From a virus, in IMG/VR virus record IMGVR_UViG_3300013093_000022, positions 1 through 64,000 of that record: a DNA stretch of 64,000 nucleotides; one strand, written 5' to 3'. Position 1 is the first letter of the stretch. Every line of letters begins with the position of its first letter. A program made the translations under genes and the position numbers. Below, piece by piece: positions 46,546 through 54,908 of this stretch. Under the pieces are notes generated by a model. The model saw nothing but the letters and a program-made list of their open reading frames with translations, was not told the DNA's origin and made no database searches.

Positions 46546-46572
46546 AACTGGGCACCGACAGCTTTTATTCCT
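46546..46572 (-). promoter_or_regulatory. AGGAATAA-N16-GTT promoter-like element, copy J
   Basis: Variant first base (AGGAATAA), invariant N16, GTTG; 43 nt before the ATG of the DUF932 gene. Confidence 0.55.
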
Positions 46573-46590
46573 AGATCTGAGAAAAGTTTC

Positions 46591-46899
46591 TTACGGCGTC
46601 TGGGCGGGCCCCCAGGGCGGGGTCGGGCCCGAGCCGGGGTAGCCGGGTGCCAGCCAGCCACCGGCACCCCCGATGCCGGGCACCGGCTGGGGCACGTTCG
46701 GCGGCTTGGCCGCGAAAGGGATCTGCGGCACGTTGCCCGCGAACGGCACCCACGGCTCGCACCCCTTGACCCACGGGAACACCGACGACACCCCGGGCAG
46801 GTTCGACGGCCCGCACATGTCGGCGCTGGCCTCCGGGTCCTGGAAGAGGATCGACGCGCACGCCAGTGCGGCCACGAACCACGCCACACGCGGCGTCAC
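46591..46899 (-). CDS. secreted proline-rich protein, 102 aa
   Basis: GTG 46899 overlaps the upstream stop (GTGA). Signal peptide about residues 1-26 (TPRVAWFVAALACASILF), then MCGPSNLPGVSS...KGCEPW and a Pro/Gly-rich tail with repeated NVPQPVPG and PGSGP. Same general type as 47129-47374. Could be an exported or wall-associated protein. Confidence 0.7.
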   Translation of the reverse strand: MTPRVAWFVAALACASILFQDPEASADMCGPSNLPGVSSVFPWVKGCEPWVPFAGNVPQIPFAAKPPNVPQPVPGIGGAGGWLAPGYPGSGPTPPWGPAQTP

Positions 46900-47129
46900 G
46901 ACTGCGCCCTTCCCAATTCTCGGTACACCGACACCAGCCGCTTCAGGGCGGTCGCCAACAGGATGCTGATGACCAGTTCGTTCTCCTCGCTGTCCAGGCT
47001 TTCCGGTTTCCTCTGGATCGTCTTGGCCAGCGAGAAGATGTTGATCTTCTCGGTGCCCATCAGGGCACCCACCATGCGGTCGATCTGGTGGTCGGCGTAG
47101 TCGATCATCTCCCGGTCCCCCATGGCCAT
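46896..47129 (-). CDS. hypothetical protein, 77 aa
   Basis: ATG 47129 at the upstream stop (TGATG). Acidic helical protein (MIDYADHQIDRMVGALMGTE) with an EENELVISILLATALKRLVS helix resembling the ends of 6656-6868 and 42870-43091. Not recognised. Confidence 0.66.
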   Translation of the reverse strand: MAMGDREMIDYADHQIDRMVGALMGTEKINIFSLAKTIQRKPESLDSEENELVISILLATALKRLVSVYRELGRAQS

Positions 47130-47374
47130 CAGTTGCCGCCGTACGGTCCGCCGTAGGGTCCGTAGCTGTGGCCGCCCGGGCCCGAGTCGCCGGGCAGGGG
47201 GTAGGGCAGCAGGCCCGGGACCGGGCGGGGCATCCACGGCCCGCACATCGAGTGCGCGGCGTCGTAGTTGTTCCCGGCACCGCAGTACGGGTCGGCGTGG
47301 GCGTGGCCGGACGACACGGTCAGCGCGGCGAAAGCTCCGAGCGCCAACAGGAACAGGTGGATCCTCGTGGTCAT
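47129..47374 (-). CDS. secreted glycine/proline-rich protein, 81 aa
   Basis: ATG 47374. Signal peptide residues 1-28 (IHLFLLALGAFAALTVSSGH...HA). Mature part has YCGAGNNYDAAHSMCGPWMP and a GGPYGG-rich tail. Paralogue-like to 46591-46899 (both CGP plus Pro/Gly tail). Confidence 0.7.
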   Translation of the reverse strand: MTTRIHLFLLALGAFAALTVSSGHAHADPYCGAGNNYDAAHSMCGPWMPRPVPGLLPYPLPGDSGPGGHSYGPYGGPYGGN

Positions 47375-47631
47375 TTCTTGCCTCTCTTGGTTTTGTGACG
47401 AACCTTGAACTCCGTGGGCGGCCACCGCAGCCCCGACCTCCGGGCCTGCGATATGAGGTTGCGTACCGCCCGGACGTCGGACGGGGTGCCGGCCGCGATC
47501 ACGATCGGCCGGGTCGGGTCGGGCGGCACGAGCCGGATGTGCAGCTTCCCCGTCTGAGACACCGCCCAACCCTGTTCCCGGGCCGCCCTGATGACCTCCT
47601 CAAGGCCTTTCACGGCGGTCCCCCACGACAT
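47371..47631 (-). CDS. HicA-like small protein, about 86 aa
   Basis: ATG 47631 (or 47640) to stop 47371. GLEEVIRAAREQGWAVSQTG, KLHIRLVPP, then GTPSDVRAVRNLISQARRSG: the alpha-beta-beta-alpha layout of HicA-type double-stranded RNA-binding toxins, with the expected small basic tail. In phages such genes usually lack HicB partners; the catalytic His may be LHI. Assignment is moderate. Confidence 0.5.
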   Translation of the reverse strand: MSWGTAVKGLEEVIRAAREQGWAVSQTGKLHIRLVPPDPTRPIVIAAGTPSDVRAVRNLISQARRSGLRWPPTEFKVRHKTKRGKK

Positions 47632-47713
47632 AGGGCCCAAAGTCGGGAACCAGGCGTCCCTCCAGGACTTCGTCCGCGAGCCGCTCGACCTCGCGCTGGA
47701 GCTCCGGAATCAT
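47600..47713 (-). CDS. micro-protein, 37 aa
   Basis: ATG 47713 with strong GGAGGCAAG upstream and promoter-like element H 36 nt further. Acidic helix (QREVERLADEVLEGRLVPDF). Its end overlaps the next gene by 32 bp. Not recognised. Confidence 0.55.
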   Translation of the reverse strand: MIPELQREVERLADEVLEGRLVPDFGPYVVGDRRERP

Positions 47714-47749
47714 GCTTGCCTCCTGCGTAGTGGATGGTACAACCGCTCC

Positions 47750-47776
47750 AACGCAGGGGGTGCCCGGCTTATTCCC
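47750..47776 (-). promoter_or_regulatory. GGGAATAA-N16-GTT promoter-like element, copy H
   Basis: GGGAATAA-N16-GTTG with the TAA (47769-47771) being the stop of 47769-48041. The position 9 nt after GTT holds GTA rather than ATG; the real start is 36 nt away with a strong Shine-Dalgarno. Confidence 0.65.
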
Positions 47777-48041
47777 GGTCGGGCTCCCACGGGTCGGGCT
47801 CCCGGTACTCCTGGTACAGGAACCTCGGGTTGTGGAACCGTGCGTTGCCGAGGTAGAAGTACTTGGCGTCGGGGTTCTCATTGAAGAACTTCTCAACCTC
47901 GGCGTTCACCGCTGCGTCCCCTGTCATGAAGGTGATGTTGACCGACCTCCGGTCGACGAGCCCCCGCCCGAGGGTGATGCCCCGGGCGTGCCTTACGAGT
48001 GGGGGAATCCCCATTAGTGCCAGCCCTAAGACAATCAGCAT
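47769..48041 (-). CDS. membrane-anchored hypothetical protein, 90 aa
   Basis: ATG 48041 with GGAGAGGA upstream. N-terminal MLIVLGLALMGIPPLV is a membrane anchor, followed by a cytoplasmic or external acidic domain (VEKFFNENPDAKYFYLGNAR). Stop embedded in element copy H. First minus-strand gene left of the divergent region. Confidence 0.68.
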   Translation of the reverse strand: MLIVLGLALMGIPPLVRHARGITLGRGLVDRRSVNITFMTGDAAVNAEVEKFFNENPDAKYFYLGNARFHNPRFLYQEYREPDPWEPDRE

Positions 48042-48083
48042 AGTCCTCTCCGATCACTGTTGCGAGTACCGAGTGCCTGTGTC

Positions 48084-48110
48084 AACATAGGTGTGGGGTT
48101 TTTTATGCCC
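48084..48110 (-). promoter_or_regulatory. GGGCATAA-N16-GTT promoter-like element, copy I
   Basis: Variant GGGCATAA with N16 and GTTG, 42 nt before the ATG of 47769-48041. It starts the leftward transcript at the divergence from the plus-strand trio. Confidence 0.55.
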
Positions 48111-48154
48111 CGCCTGTGGTGGAAGAGTGAGAGAATATGGACAGGGAGCGAATC

Positions 48155-48283
48155 ATGGGAGACATCGGAACAAATCCCCGCCGGGTAGAGGTCATCCCGA
48201 TCACCAAGCCGGTCCGGCAACCCGCCCCGACCACCCCCGCCCGCCCGGTCCCGGAACCGGTTCGGGAACCCGCCCCCGTGTGA
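48155..48283 (+). CDS. small proline-rich protein, 42 aa
   Basis: ATG 48155 with AGGGAGCG upstream. MGDIGTNPRRVEVIPITKPV followed by a Pro/Val/Arg-rich tail. Of a type I recall as conserved in mycobacteriophages. Its stop overlaps the next start. Role unknown. Confidence 0.62.
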   Translation: MGDIGTNPRRVEVIPITKPVRQPAPTTPARPVPEPVREPAPV

Positions 48284-48774
48284 CCCTGGAGGTCGGGCGG
48301 CACGCTCTCCGGACCTTCGCGATGCGCCGGACCCCTGCCGCCCAGCGTTACCTGAGCTCGACGAACATCGTCGTTCCCGGACAGTACGCCTGGCTCAGGG
48401 ACGGGACGTGCCGGGCCCGGTGCCACACCTTCAGAGGGCCCCATGCGTCGCCGTCATTGGAGTGCTGCTGCGGCATCTACGGGTCTCTGTCTTTGGACAA
48501 CCTGGTCCGCCAGTACCCCTATGAGACGTCGAATCTGATCGCGGTCATCGCCGTCGAGGGCCAGACCATCATCGGCAGCCGGGGTCTGCGGACCGAGTGC
48601 GCCCGTGTCGTCGCCTGGTGGTCGAGGTGGGGCAAGTACCGCAGGCAGGCCAGGAGGCAGTTCGTCGGTGCCGACCAGTACCGGCACATCGACTCAATGC
48701 TGTACAGGTATGGCTTGCCGAGGGAGATCGACGAGCCCGAAGAGGAAGACGACCAGGGGAGGTATTGGGCGTGA
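48280..48774 (+). CDS. hypothetical protein, 164 aa, paralogue of 10731-11339
   Basis: GTG 48280. Starts VTLEVGRHALRTFAMRR and shares the C-x-CGIYGS, VIAVEGQTIIGSRGLRT and CARVVAWW blocks with the minus-strand gene at 10731-11339 (there VGRFALRTF at the start). Ends acidic. Function unknown; two copies in one genome suggest a useful role. Confidence 0.72.
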   Translation: MTLEVGRHALRTFAMRRTPAAQRYLSSTNIVVPGQYAWLRDGTCRARCHTFRGPHASPSLECCCGIYGSLSLDNLVRQYPYETSNLIAVIAVEGQTIIGSRGLRTECARVVAWWSRWGKYRRQARRQFVGADQYRHIDSMLYRYGLPREIDEPEEEDDQGRYWA

Positions 48775-49010
48775 CGGAAAAAGTTCGGCGCTTCTTGTGG
48801 AGCACGGGGATCGTCTTCACGTCGTGGCTCCAGAACCTGGCCTACTGCCTGGTCGCGTTCCTCTTCGGTGTCTTCACGATCACGCAGGCCGTCTTCTTCG
48901 TCGTCGTCGGCGGCGACTTCTCAGCGGCGGTCCCGATGGCGATGGGGATGTTCTTCGTGGTCTGGTACGGGTTCGGGGCGGTCGTCAGTTGGCGGCGCAG
49001 GGAGCTCTAG
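48771..49010 (+). CDS. small integral membrane protein, 79 aa
   Basis: GTG 48771 overlaps the upstream stop (GTGA). Two hydrophobic segments (LAYCLVAFLFGVFTITQAVF and VPMAMGMFFVVWYGFGAVVS) with charged ends. Size and topology allow a holin-like function, but I see no endolysin beside it. Its stop overlaps the tail gene's stop on the other strand. Confidence 0.66.
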   Translation: MTEKVRRFLWSTGIVFTSWLQNLAYCLVAFLFGVFTITQAVFFVVVGGDFSAAVPMAMGMFFVVWYGFGAVVSWRRREL

Positions 49011-52000
49011 CGCAGGTACCTCGGGGTCAGGGTCATCCCGTAGGCCCACGAGTCGGGGTTGTAGACCTGGACGTTCAGGCTGAACCTGTCAACGGGGGTC
49101 GAGCAGCTAACGCTCGCGTTGTCGGCGTACACCAAGGGTGTGACGTCGAAGTCGAAGGCGCTCGAGTCGCCCAGTTGCAGGAAGTACCGAATCCCGGCCA
49201 CGTTGCAGTACAGGTTTGACAGGTAGATCTCGTCGGCGGCGTCGCCGCTCGTCAGGAACTCCAGGGTGTAGACCTGGTCGAGTGTGCTGGGCAACTCAAA
49301 GAATTGGGTCTGGTAGGTGTACCAGTAGCCGACCAGGGGGGTGAAGGTCTCGGTGTGGACCGTGACCCCGTCCGACACACGTCGCAGCGTCAACGTGATC
49401 TGATTGTTGTTGCCGTTGGGCTTGTAGAAGACGCAGCCGAGTTGGCACAGCTCCTCGGCCATCATGTTCACCTGCTGGGTGACGAAGATACCGGCGTTTC
49501 CCGCACCGGCTGCCCTAGTGAAGTGTACGGCCCGGTTGCCCTGGAAGATCAGGTTCGGGTCGAGGGAGATGGACACCTCCCCTATCGGCTCGCCCCACTG
49601 GACGTTCGGGTCGTCCCACGCGCCGAACGTGTCGTTCCAGTTCCCCGACGGCAGGATGCTCGGGTAGGTGGTCACGTACGGGGCGAGTTGCAGGTTGTCG
49701 ATGTTGGTGTCGAGCGGGTCTAGCCGGGCCCACATGCTGTCGCTGTTCATCAGGCCGGAGTCGCTGACCTTGACGCCCATGTCCGAGAACTTGGTTGACG
49801 TGGTGTGGGTCGTCCCCAGCATCCCGACGATCCCCTCGGCCGGGGATATCTGCACGTTGTCGAAGTTGACCCTCCCGGTGCTCGCCTCGTTGGTGACGTT
49901 CAGCGACAGGGCCAGGTGGTCGACCCCCGAGTCGGGCACCGTGTAGCTGCCGACGAGCTTGACGAACGATCCGCTTGACTTCCGGTCGATGTTGACGACC
50001 GTGCCGTACCTGGTCAGGCTCCAGTTGCTGAAGCTGGACGCCGGGGTGTTGACCAGCTTGTAGGTCCCTTGGTCGTTGCCGGACAGGATCGTGCAGTTCT
50101 GGCCGACCGTCGCCCCCGACGGCATGCTGTTCCGGTCGGCGGCGGTGTAGTCCCCGGGGAACACGAACGGGAACGTGTCCGGGAGACCCCCGACGGCGAG
50201 ACCCTGCATCGAGAACTCAATCGGGACGCCCGACGCGGGGACGAACGAGAACGGGAAGGTCGCCTCGCCGAACACGTCGGTGCCGGTGAGGTTCTCGTAG
50301 GTGAGCCCGGTCATCGTGATCTCGGGCAGGATTTCCGACCCCACGACCTCGCCGATCTGGGCGGTCAGGGAGCCGCCGCCCGTGAGGGTGGTGTAGTAGC
50401 GGTCCAGGGTCCGGGTTTCCGCCCGGAGGCCGCCCTGGCCTCGGAGGGCGATGCAGTGGCGGGGGCCGGTCCTGATCTCGGCCCTCAAGGCCCCGCTGCC
50501 CCGCAGGGACGTGTAGACGTTTTCCTCGCCGAAGAAGAACGGAAAGGTCTCAGGGAAGTTGTCGCCGGGGAATGCCGCCGGGAGCGTGACCGGGAAGTCG
50601 TCGACCCGTCGGGAGCCCTGGCCGGAGCGCACACCGGCCGAGAGGAGGCCTCGGCCGCTGAAGGGCACTAGGTGTTGGCCGAGGGCCTCGGCGGCCGCTG
50701 AGAGGCGGCCCAGGCCCGGGAACGGAACCTGGTTCTGACCGAGGGCGCGGATCGCCGCCGACAACCGCCCCACGCCCGACACCCCTCCCCCGAAGCCGTT
50801 GCCCAGGACGATGTCCGACCACGACACCCAGGCCGAGACGATGACCTGGTCGCCGGGCTCGACCGGGACCGGATTCGACACCAAGCTCCCGGCGACCGCG
50901 CCGCACGTGTAGAGCGCCGAAGCCTGGCCGCTGGAGTAGCCCAGGCCGCCGGTCGGGCTCCACGACCAAGGGCCGGTCGCGGTCCATGAGTCAAGGTTGG
51001 AAAGGAACTTGGGGTTGGGAACCGGGTAGGGGCTCCCGGCGGTGGTGACCGGCCCGCTCGGGAGTTGGGTCAGGGTCGGCGAGCCGTCGCTGCGGGTTCC
51101 GTACGTGAAGGTCACCGGGTCGTACCGGTCGTACTTGAACTGCAGCGGGTCGCTCCCTGAGATGTAGTCGGTGACGTAGGCCGAGACGCCGTTCATCCCG
51201 GCGAAGTAGGCGACGGCGGCGGTCATGGTGAGCGTGTTCTGCTGGTAGCGGTGAACCACGTCGCCGGTGAACCGGACCCGGGTCGTGGTCGACGGGGGGC
51301 GGTACAGGATGGTGCCGACCGCGTTGCCGATCGCTTGGGCCTGCTGGCCGATGTAGCCGGCCGTGCCCTGGACGACGCCGAGGGTCCCTTGGACGTCGTT
51401 GGCGGCACCGGTGATGAAGTTCATGACCGAAGCGGGCATCTTGAAGTTCAGGCCCGGGAACAGCCACCAGTCCTGGCCGATCTGGGCGGTCACGTTGCTG
51501 GCGCTGGTGGTCGTCACCGGCGAGAACGCTTGGGCCACTTGGGTCGAGACCGCGCCCGTCGCGGGCTGCAGGGTCTGGCCGGGAGGCCCGGACGAGATGA
51601 CCGCCAGGTTCTGCCCGGCCAGCGACGAGGCGCTCGGCAGGGTCCGGTAGTAGATCGACGGCGACGAGGCCTCGGTCCGGTAGCTGGCCGACACGTTGGA
51701 CTGGGAGACGTTCGGCAGGGTGTTGACGACCGTGCCGGGGCCGGTCTGCACGACCACCGGCTGTTGGGTGACGCCGAAGTTGGCGTTGATCGCGTTCTGG
51801 ATCGTCTGCGGGTTGAACCAGTTCAGGCTGCCGCTGGTGACGGTGCTGACCAGGTCGGAGCCGATCGTGAGCAGCGTGCTGGCGGCCTCTTGGGCGACGC
51901 CGAGGATCCCCTCGGCGGGGGTCGTTGACTGCTGGGTGACGGTGATCGGGAACGAGTCGTAGGTGACCTGCACCCCTTGGTCGTACACCGGGTACGGCTC

Positions 52001-54901
52001 AGGGGTCAGGTTCGAGAACTCCATCTTCAGGTACGACGTCAAGATTTTCTGCGGCAGGAAGAGGTTGCCCTTCTCGGTGACGTAGTTCTCGTAGATGGGG
52101 GTCCAGACCTTGTTCTCGTACCATGACTCGCTGGTCCCGCCGATCGGCAGCGACTGGGAAGTCCAGTCGCACGCCAGGACCGCGTTGTCGAGCGTGGTCG
52201 AGGGGTAGACGCCGCTCGCGTTGGGCTGTACCGGGTTCGGGTTGCAGTAGATTTGAGGGCTGAGTTGGAACGACTGGTAGGCCGAGTCCCATGAGTCGAG
52301 CTTGACGATGAGGGCGGTCATCAGGCCCCGGAAGTTGGTGTACCCGGCCTCCCCGTCGAGGGTGACGACCGCCGGTGGCGGCGTTGTCGTGAAGGCCTGC
52401 TCGTTGAGCAGCAGTTGGTTGCTCTGGGTGGCCGACATGAACACGGCTCCCACGCCCGGGTCCCACCCGACCACGATCTGCAGCGGCCGGCCCTTGGTGA
52501 ACGCGGGGCTGGTCAGCGGCAGGTGGTAGGAGCTGGCCTCGGTGCCGTTCGTGAACTCCAAGGTCAGGCATTGGTCGCCGGTGTCGTAGTACAGGGTCGG
52601 CCAATGGGTGTCGCCGCCCGAGGTGACCGAGACCGATCCCCCGGCGACGATTGAGGAGATCAGGATTGACGGGTTGAGCCCGCCGGTCAGGTTCTTTCCC
52701 CGATCGGGGTTGGCCATGGCCGGGATGTCGGCCCCCGCTAGGTCTCCTTGGAAGGTCACGGTCCAGGGCCCCCCTTTCGGGCCCGAGACCGAGACGCTGT
52801 TCAAGCCTACCGACGACAGGGAGGACAGCGACTGTTGAACTTGGGCGGCCGTGGCGTCGTAGGGGATCGGTTGTGTTGTGCCGAAGCCCGTCTGTAGGGT
52901 GAACGTGCCCCCGGTCGGCGATCCCGATACCTCAACCGATTGGACGGCGTCTACGTTGACCGTGATCGGGGTGACCCCGAACAGGACCGGGTTGTAGGGG
53001 GGCGGGCCGCCCAGGTATTGGGCGATCGTCGGGTCGGGGTTGAAGTCGGGCGTCCACTCGATACCGACCCACACCGGCTTCTGGTTAAGTGGGCCCAACG
53101 ACACCGGGAACACCATCTCGCTGTATACGTTCTGGATCGGGACCGTTTCTGCATTCGAGGTGTCGAAAAGACCTTTGCCGAGGGTCCAGAAGGCGTTGAC
53201 CTGGCTGTCGGGGGGCAGGTTCACCGGGTTGATGATCAGCGTGCCCTGAGATTCGTCGTTGCTGTAGTACAGGTTCAGGGTGTTGCCGGTGTAGGTGGGG
53301 TCGATGTAGAGGGTGTCGATTATCTGGGGGTTGCCAACGACGTCCCGGGTGTCAAGGTATAGGGCCACCACCCCGTTCGGGTCGGGGCACGGGAAAGACT
53401 TCCAGAACGTCCCCGGGTCGCTGTCCAAGGCGTTGTTCGGCCCCCACGACTTCACGTACGAGGTGACGACGTTGCCCAGGGCGTCCTGCTGGTCGGGGAT
53501 CGCCATGACCGTGTCGTTGAGGCTGTAGACGTACCGTTGGATCAGCATCTCCTTGATGCCGACCACGAACGGCTGGCTGCCGACCTGGGGGTCGTAGTTC
53601 CGGGTGATACGAAGCTGGAGGGCGGTCGCCACCACCGGGTAGATGGCCGTGTCGTAGGTGAACCAGCTCCCGCTCGCCGAGTACGAGACCCTTATTGAGA
53701 CCGGGACGTCGCTGCCGTCGGTCAACTGGATCCAGTTGTTGTTCCGGTCCCGGTACCAAGCGGTGACCGTGCAGGGCACCCGCAGCACCCGAAAGCCCAG
53801 GTTCCCGATCGAGAGGGGCAGCTTGAAGTTGACCTGCAGCACCTCGGTGGGGTTGGTGTACTGGTAGGCCGACTGCCACGTCCCGCCGACACTGTTCAGG
53901 TAGTTCGCGGCGAGTTGGACGCTCGTCAGGTTCTGGGCCGACTCGTACGGGGGCTCGGTCTCGTACTGTGCGTGGGACTCCAGGCCGGGCAGCAGGGCCA
54001 CGTCCGATTCCAGGCCGGCCATGATCTGCAGGAAGGTCGAGAGCTCGGGAACCAGGGACGTGTTCCCGATCTGGGAGCCCAGGGCCGCTGAGATGTTGTC
54101 GAACCACGAGCCCAGGTCGCCGCCGTTGTAGCCGGAGAAGACCGAGTTGGCCATCAACTGGATCGCCGAGCCGAGCGCGTCGTCCCGGATGGAGGTCGCG
54201 GCGTCGCCCCCGTTGGCGAACTCCCACCAAAAGGACGGGGTGTCGGCGACCAGGTAGCTGCTCAGGATACCGTGTCCGCCCGGGTCCCTCTGGCCGGGTG
54301 CCACGGACCCCTGCTGCCGACATGGGTTGCCGAACATGGTCCCGGCCAGGAGTCGGGGGTTCTGGGGTTTGAGGTCGCCGGCCTGCAGCGAGTTCAGGAC
54401 CTGGGAGCAGACCGCAGCCCCCTGCGAGTAGCCGACCAGGACGAACTGGCCGCTGCCGTTGAGGATCGCCGACGTCAGCGCCTCGGCACCCTCTTGGATG
54501 GCGCTCCACACCGGGAATCCCGAGATGGGCCACACGACCTGCTGGACGTCGTAGACCGTGGGGTCCAAGAGGGAGCAGAGCTGCGCCACGACCCCGGTGT
54601 CGGGTGCCGGGTGGGGCGAGGTGCTGGCCGTGTTGAGCAGCTTCGCGGTCCCGTCGCAGACGAACACGGTGACCCGGGGAGGGTTGCCCTGCTGGAAGGC
54701 GGCGGGCTGTGAGAACCACTGGGTCGGGCCCCTCTGCTGCTGGACCTGGGGCGTGTTCAGGGCGCTTTGGTTGTCTCCGATGACCGACTTGATCAGGTTC
54801 ACGATCCCCAGCGGGATGCTGAAGTCGTACAGCAGGTTTGAGGCGGCGCTGGCCGCCGCGTTGCCGATCGTGACGAGGAGCTTGTTGAGTGCGCTGGTCA
54901 T
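49007..54901 (-). CDS. giant tail/baseplate protein with N-terminal cutinase-like esterase, 1964 aa
   Basis: ATG about 54901. Residues 75-240 form an alpha/beta-hydrolase: VTVFVCDGTAKLL, FVLVGYSQGAAVC with nucleophile Ser159, TMFGNPCRQQG, and acid/base candidates around GGHGI (His210) and VADTPSF (Asp220). This is the cutinase/LysB/PE-PPE pattern, enzymes that cut mycolate or other esters. The rest is beta-rich with several carbohydrate-binding-like modules and, at about residues 1370-1510, repeats of the L-x-G-x-G-x-L-x-A type. Probably a tail-tip protein that contacts and opens the mycolate layer. Very long for the family. Confidence 0.75.
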   Translation of the reverse strand: MTSALNKLLVTIGNAAASAASNLLYDFSIPLGIVNLIKSVIGDNQSALNTPQVQQQRGPTQWFSQPAAFQQGNPPRVTVFVCDGTAKLLNTASTSPHPAPDTGVVAQLCSLLDPTVYDVQQVVWPISGFPVWSAIQEGAEALTSAILNGSGQFVLVGYSQGAAVCSQVLNSLQAGDLKPQNPRLLAGTMFGNPCRQQGSVAPGQRDPGGHGILSSYLVADTPSFWWEFANGGDAATSIRDDALGSAIQLMANSVFSGYNGGDLGSWFDNISAALGSQIGNTSLVPELSTFLQIMAGLESDVALLPGLESHAQYETEPPYESAQNLTSVQLAANYLNSVGGTWQSAYQYTNPTEVLQVNFKLPLSIGNLGFRVLRVPCTVTAWYRDRNNNWIQLTDGSDVPVSIRVSYSASGSWFTYDTAIYPVVATALQLRITRNYDPQVGSQPFVVGIKEMLIQRYVYSLNDTVMAIPDQQDALGNVVTSYVKSWGPNNALDSDPGTFWKSFPCPDPNGVVALYLDTRDVVGNPQIIDTLYIDPTYTGNTLNLYYSNDESQGTLIINPVNLPPDSQVNAFWTLGKGLFDTSNAETVPIQNVYSEMVFPVSLGPLNQKPVWVGIEWTPDFNPDPTIAQYLGGPPPYNPVLFGVTPITVNVDAVQSVEVSGSPTGGTFTLQTGFGTTQPIPYDATAAQVQQSLSSLSSVGLNSVSVSGPKGGPWTVTFQGDLAGADIPAMANPDRGKNLTGGLNPSILISSIVAGGSVSVTSGGDTHWPTLYYDTGDQCLTLEFTNGTEASSYHLPLTSPAFTKGRPLQIVVGWDPGVGAVFMSATQSNQLLLNEQAFTTTPPPAVVTLDGEAGYTNFRGLMTALIVKLDSWDSAYQSFQLSPQIYCNPNPVQPNASGVYPSTTLDNAVLACDWTSQSLPIGGTSESWYENKVWTPIYENYVTEKGNLFLPQKILTSYLKMEFSNLTPEPYPVYDQGVQVTYDSFPITVTQQSTTPAEGILGVAQEAASTLLTIGSDLVSTVTSGSLNWFNPQTIQNAINANFGVTQQPVVVQTGPGTVVNTLPNVSQSNVSASYRTEASSPSIYYRTLPSASSLAGQNLAVISSGPPGQTLQPATGAVSTQVAQAFSPVTTTSASNVTAQIGQDWWLFPGLNFKMPASVMNFITGAANDVQGTLGVVQGTAGYIGQQAQAIGNAVGTILYRPPSTTTRVRFTGDVVHRYQQNTLTMTAAVAYFAGMNGVSAYVTDYISGSDPLQFKYDRYDPVTFTYGTRSDGSPTLTQLPSGPVTTAGSPYPVPNPKFLSNLDSWTATGPWSWSPTGGLGYSSGQASALYTCGAVAGSLVSNPVPVEPGDQVIVSAWVSWSDIVLGNGFGGGVSGVGRLSAAIRALGQNQVPFPGLGRLSAAAEALGQHLVPFSGRGLLSAGVRSGQGSRRVDDFPVTLPAAFPGDNFPETFPFFFGEENVYTSLRGSGALRAEIRTGPRHCIALRGQGGLRAETRTLDRYYTTLTGGGSLTAQIGEVVGSEILPEITMTGLTYENLTGTDVFGEATFPFSFVPASGVPIEFSMQGLAVGGLPDTFPFVFPGDYTAADRNSMPSGATVGQNCTILSGNDQGTYKLVNTPASSFSNWSLTRYGTVVNIDRKSSGSFVKLVGSYTVPDSGVDHLALSLNVTNEASTGRVNFDNVQISPAEGIVGMLGTTHTTSTKFSDMGVKVSDSGLMNSDSMWARLDPLDTNIDNLQLAPYVTTYPSILPSGNWNDTFGAWDDPNVQWGEPIGEVSISLDPNLIFQGNRAVHFTRAAGAGNAGIFVTQQVNMMAEELCQLGCVFYKPNGNNNQITLTLRRVSDGVTVHTETFTPLVGYWYTYQTQFFELPSTLDQVYTLEFLTSGDAADEIYLSNLYCNVAGIRYFLQLGDSSAFDFDVTPLVYADNASVSCSTPVDRFSLNVQVYNPDSWAYGMTLTPRYLR

Positions 54902-54908
54902 GTCCCGC

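Noticed and set aside
46503-46889. N-terminal extension of the DUF932 ORF
   Set aside because: Crosses promoter-like element J and a secreted-protein gene; ATG 46502 has a strong ribosome site and matches the family start.
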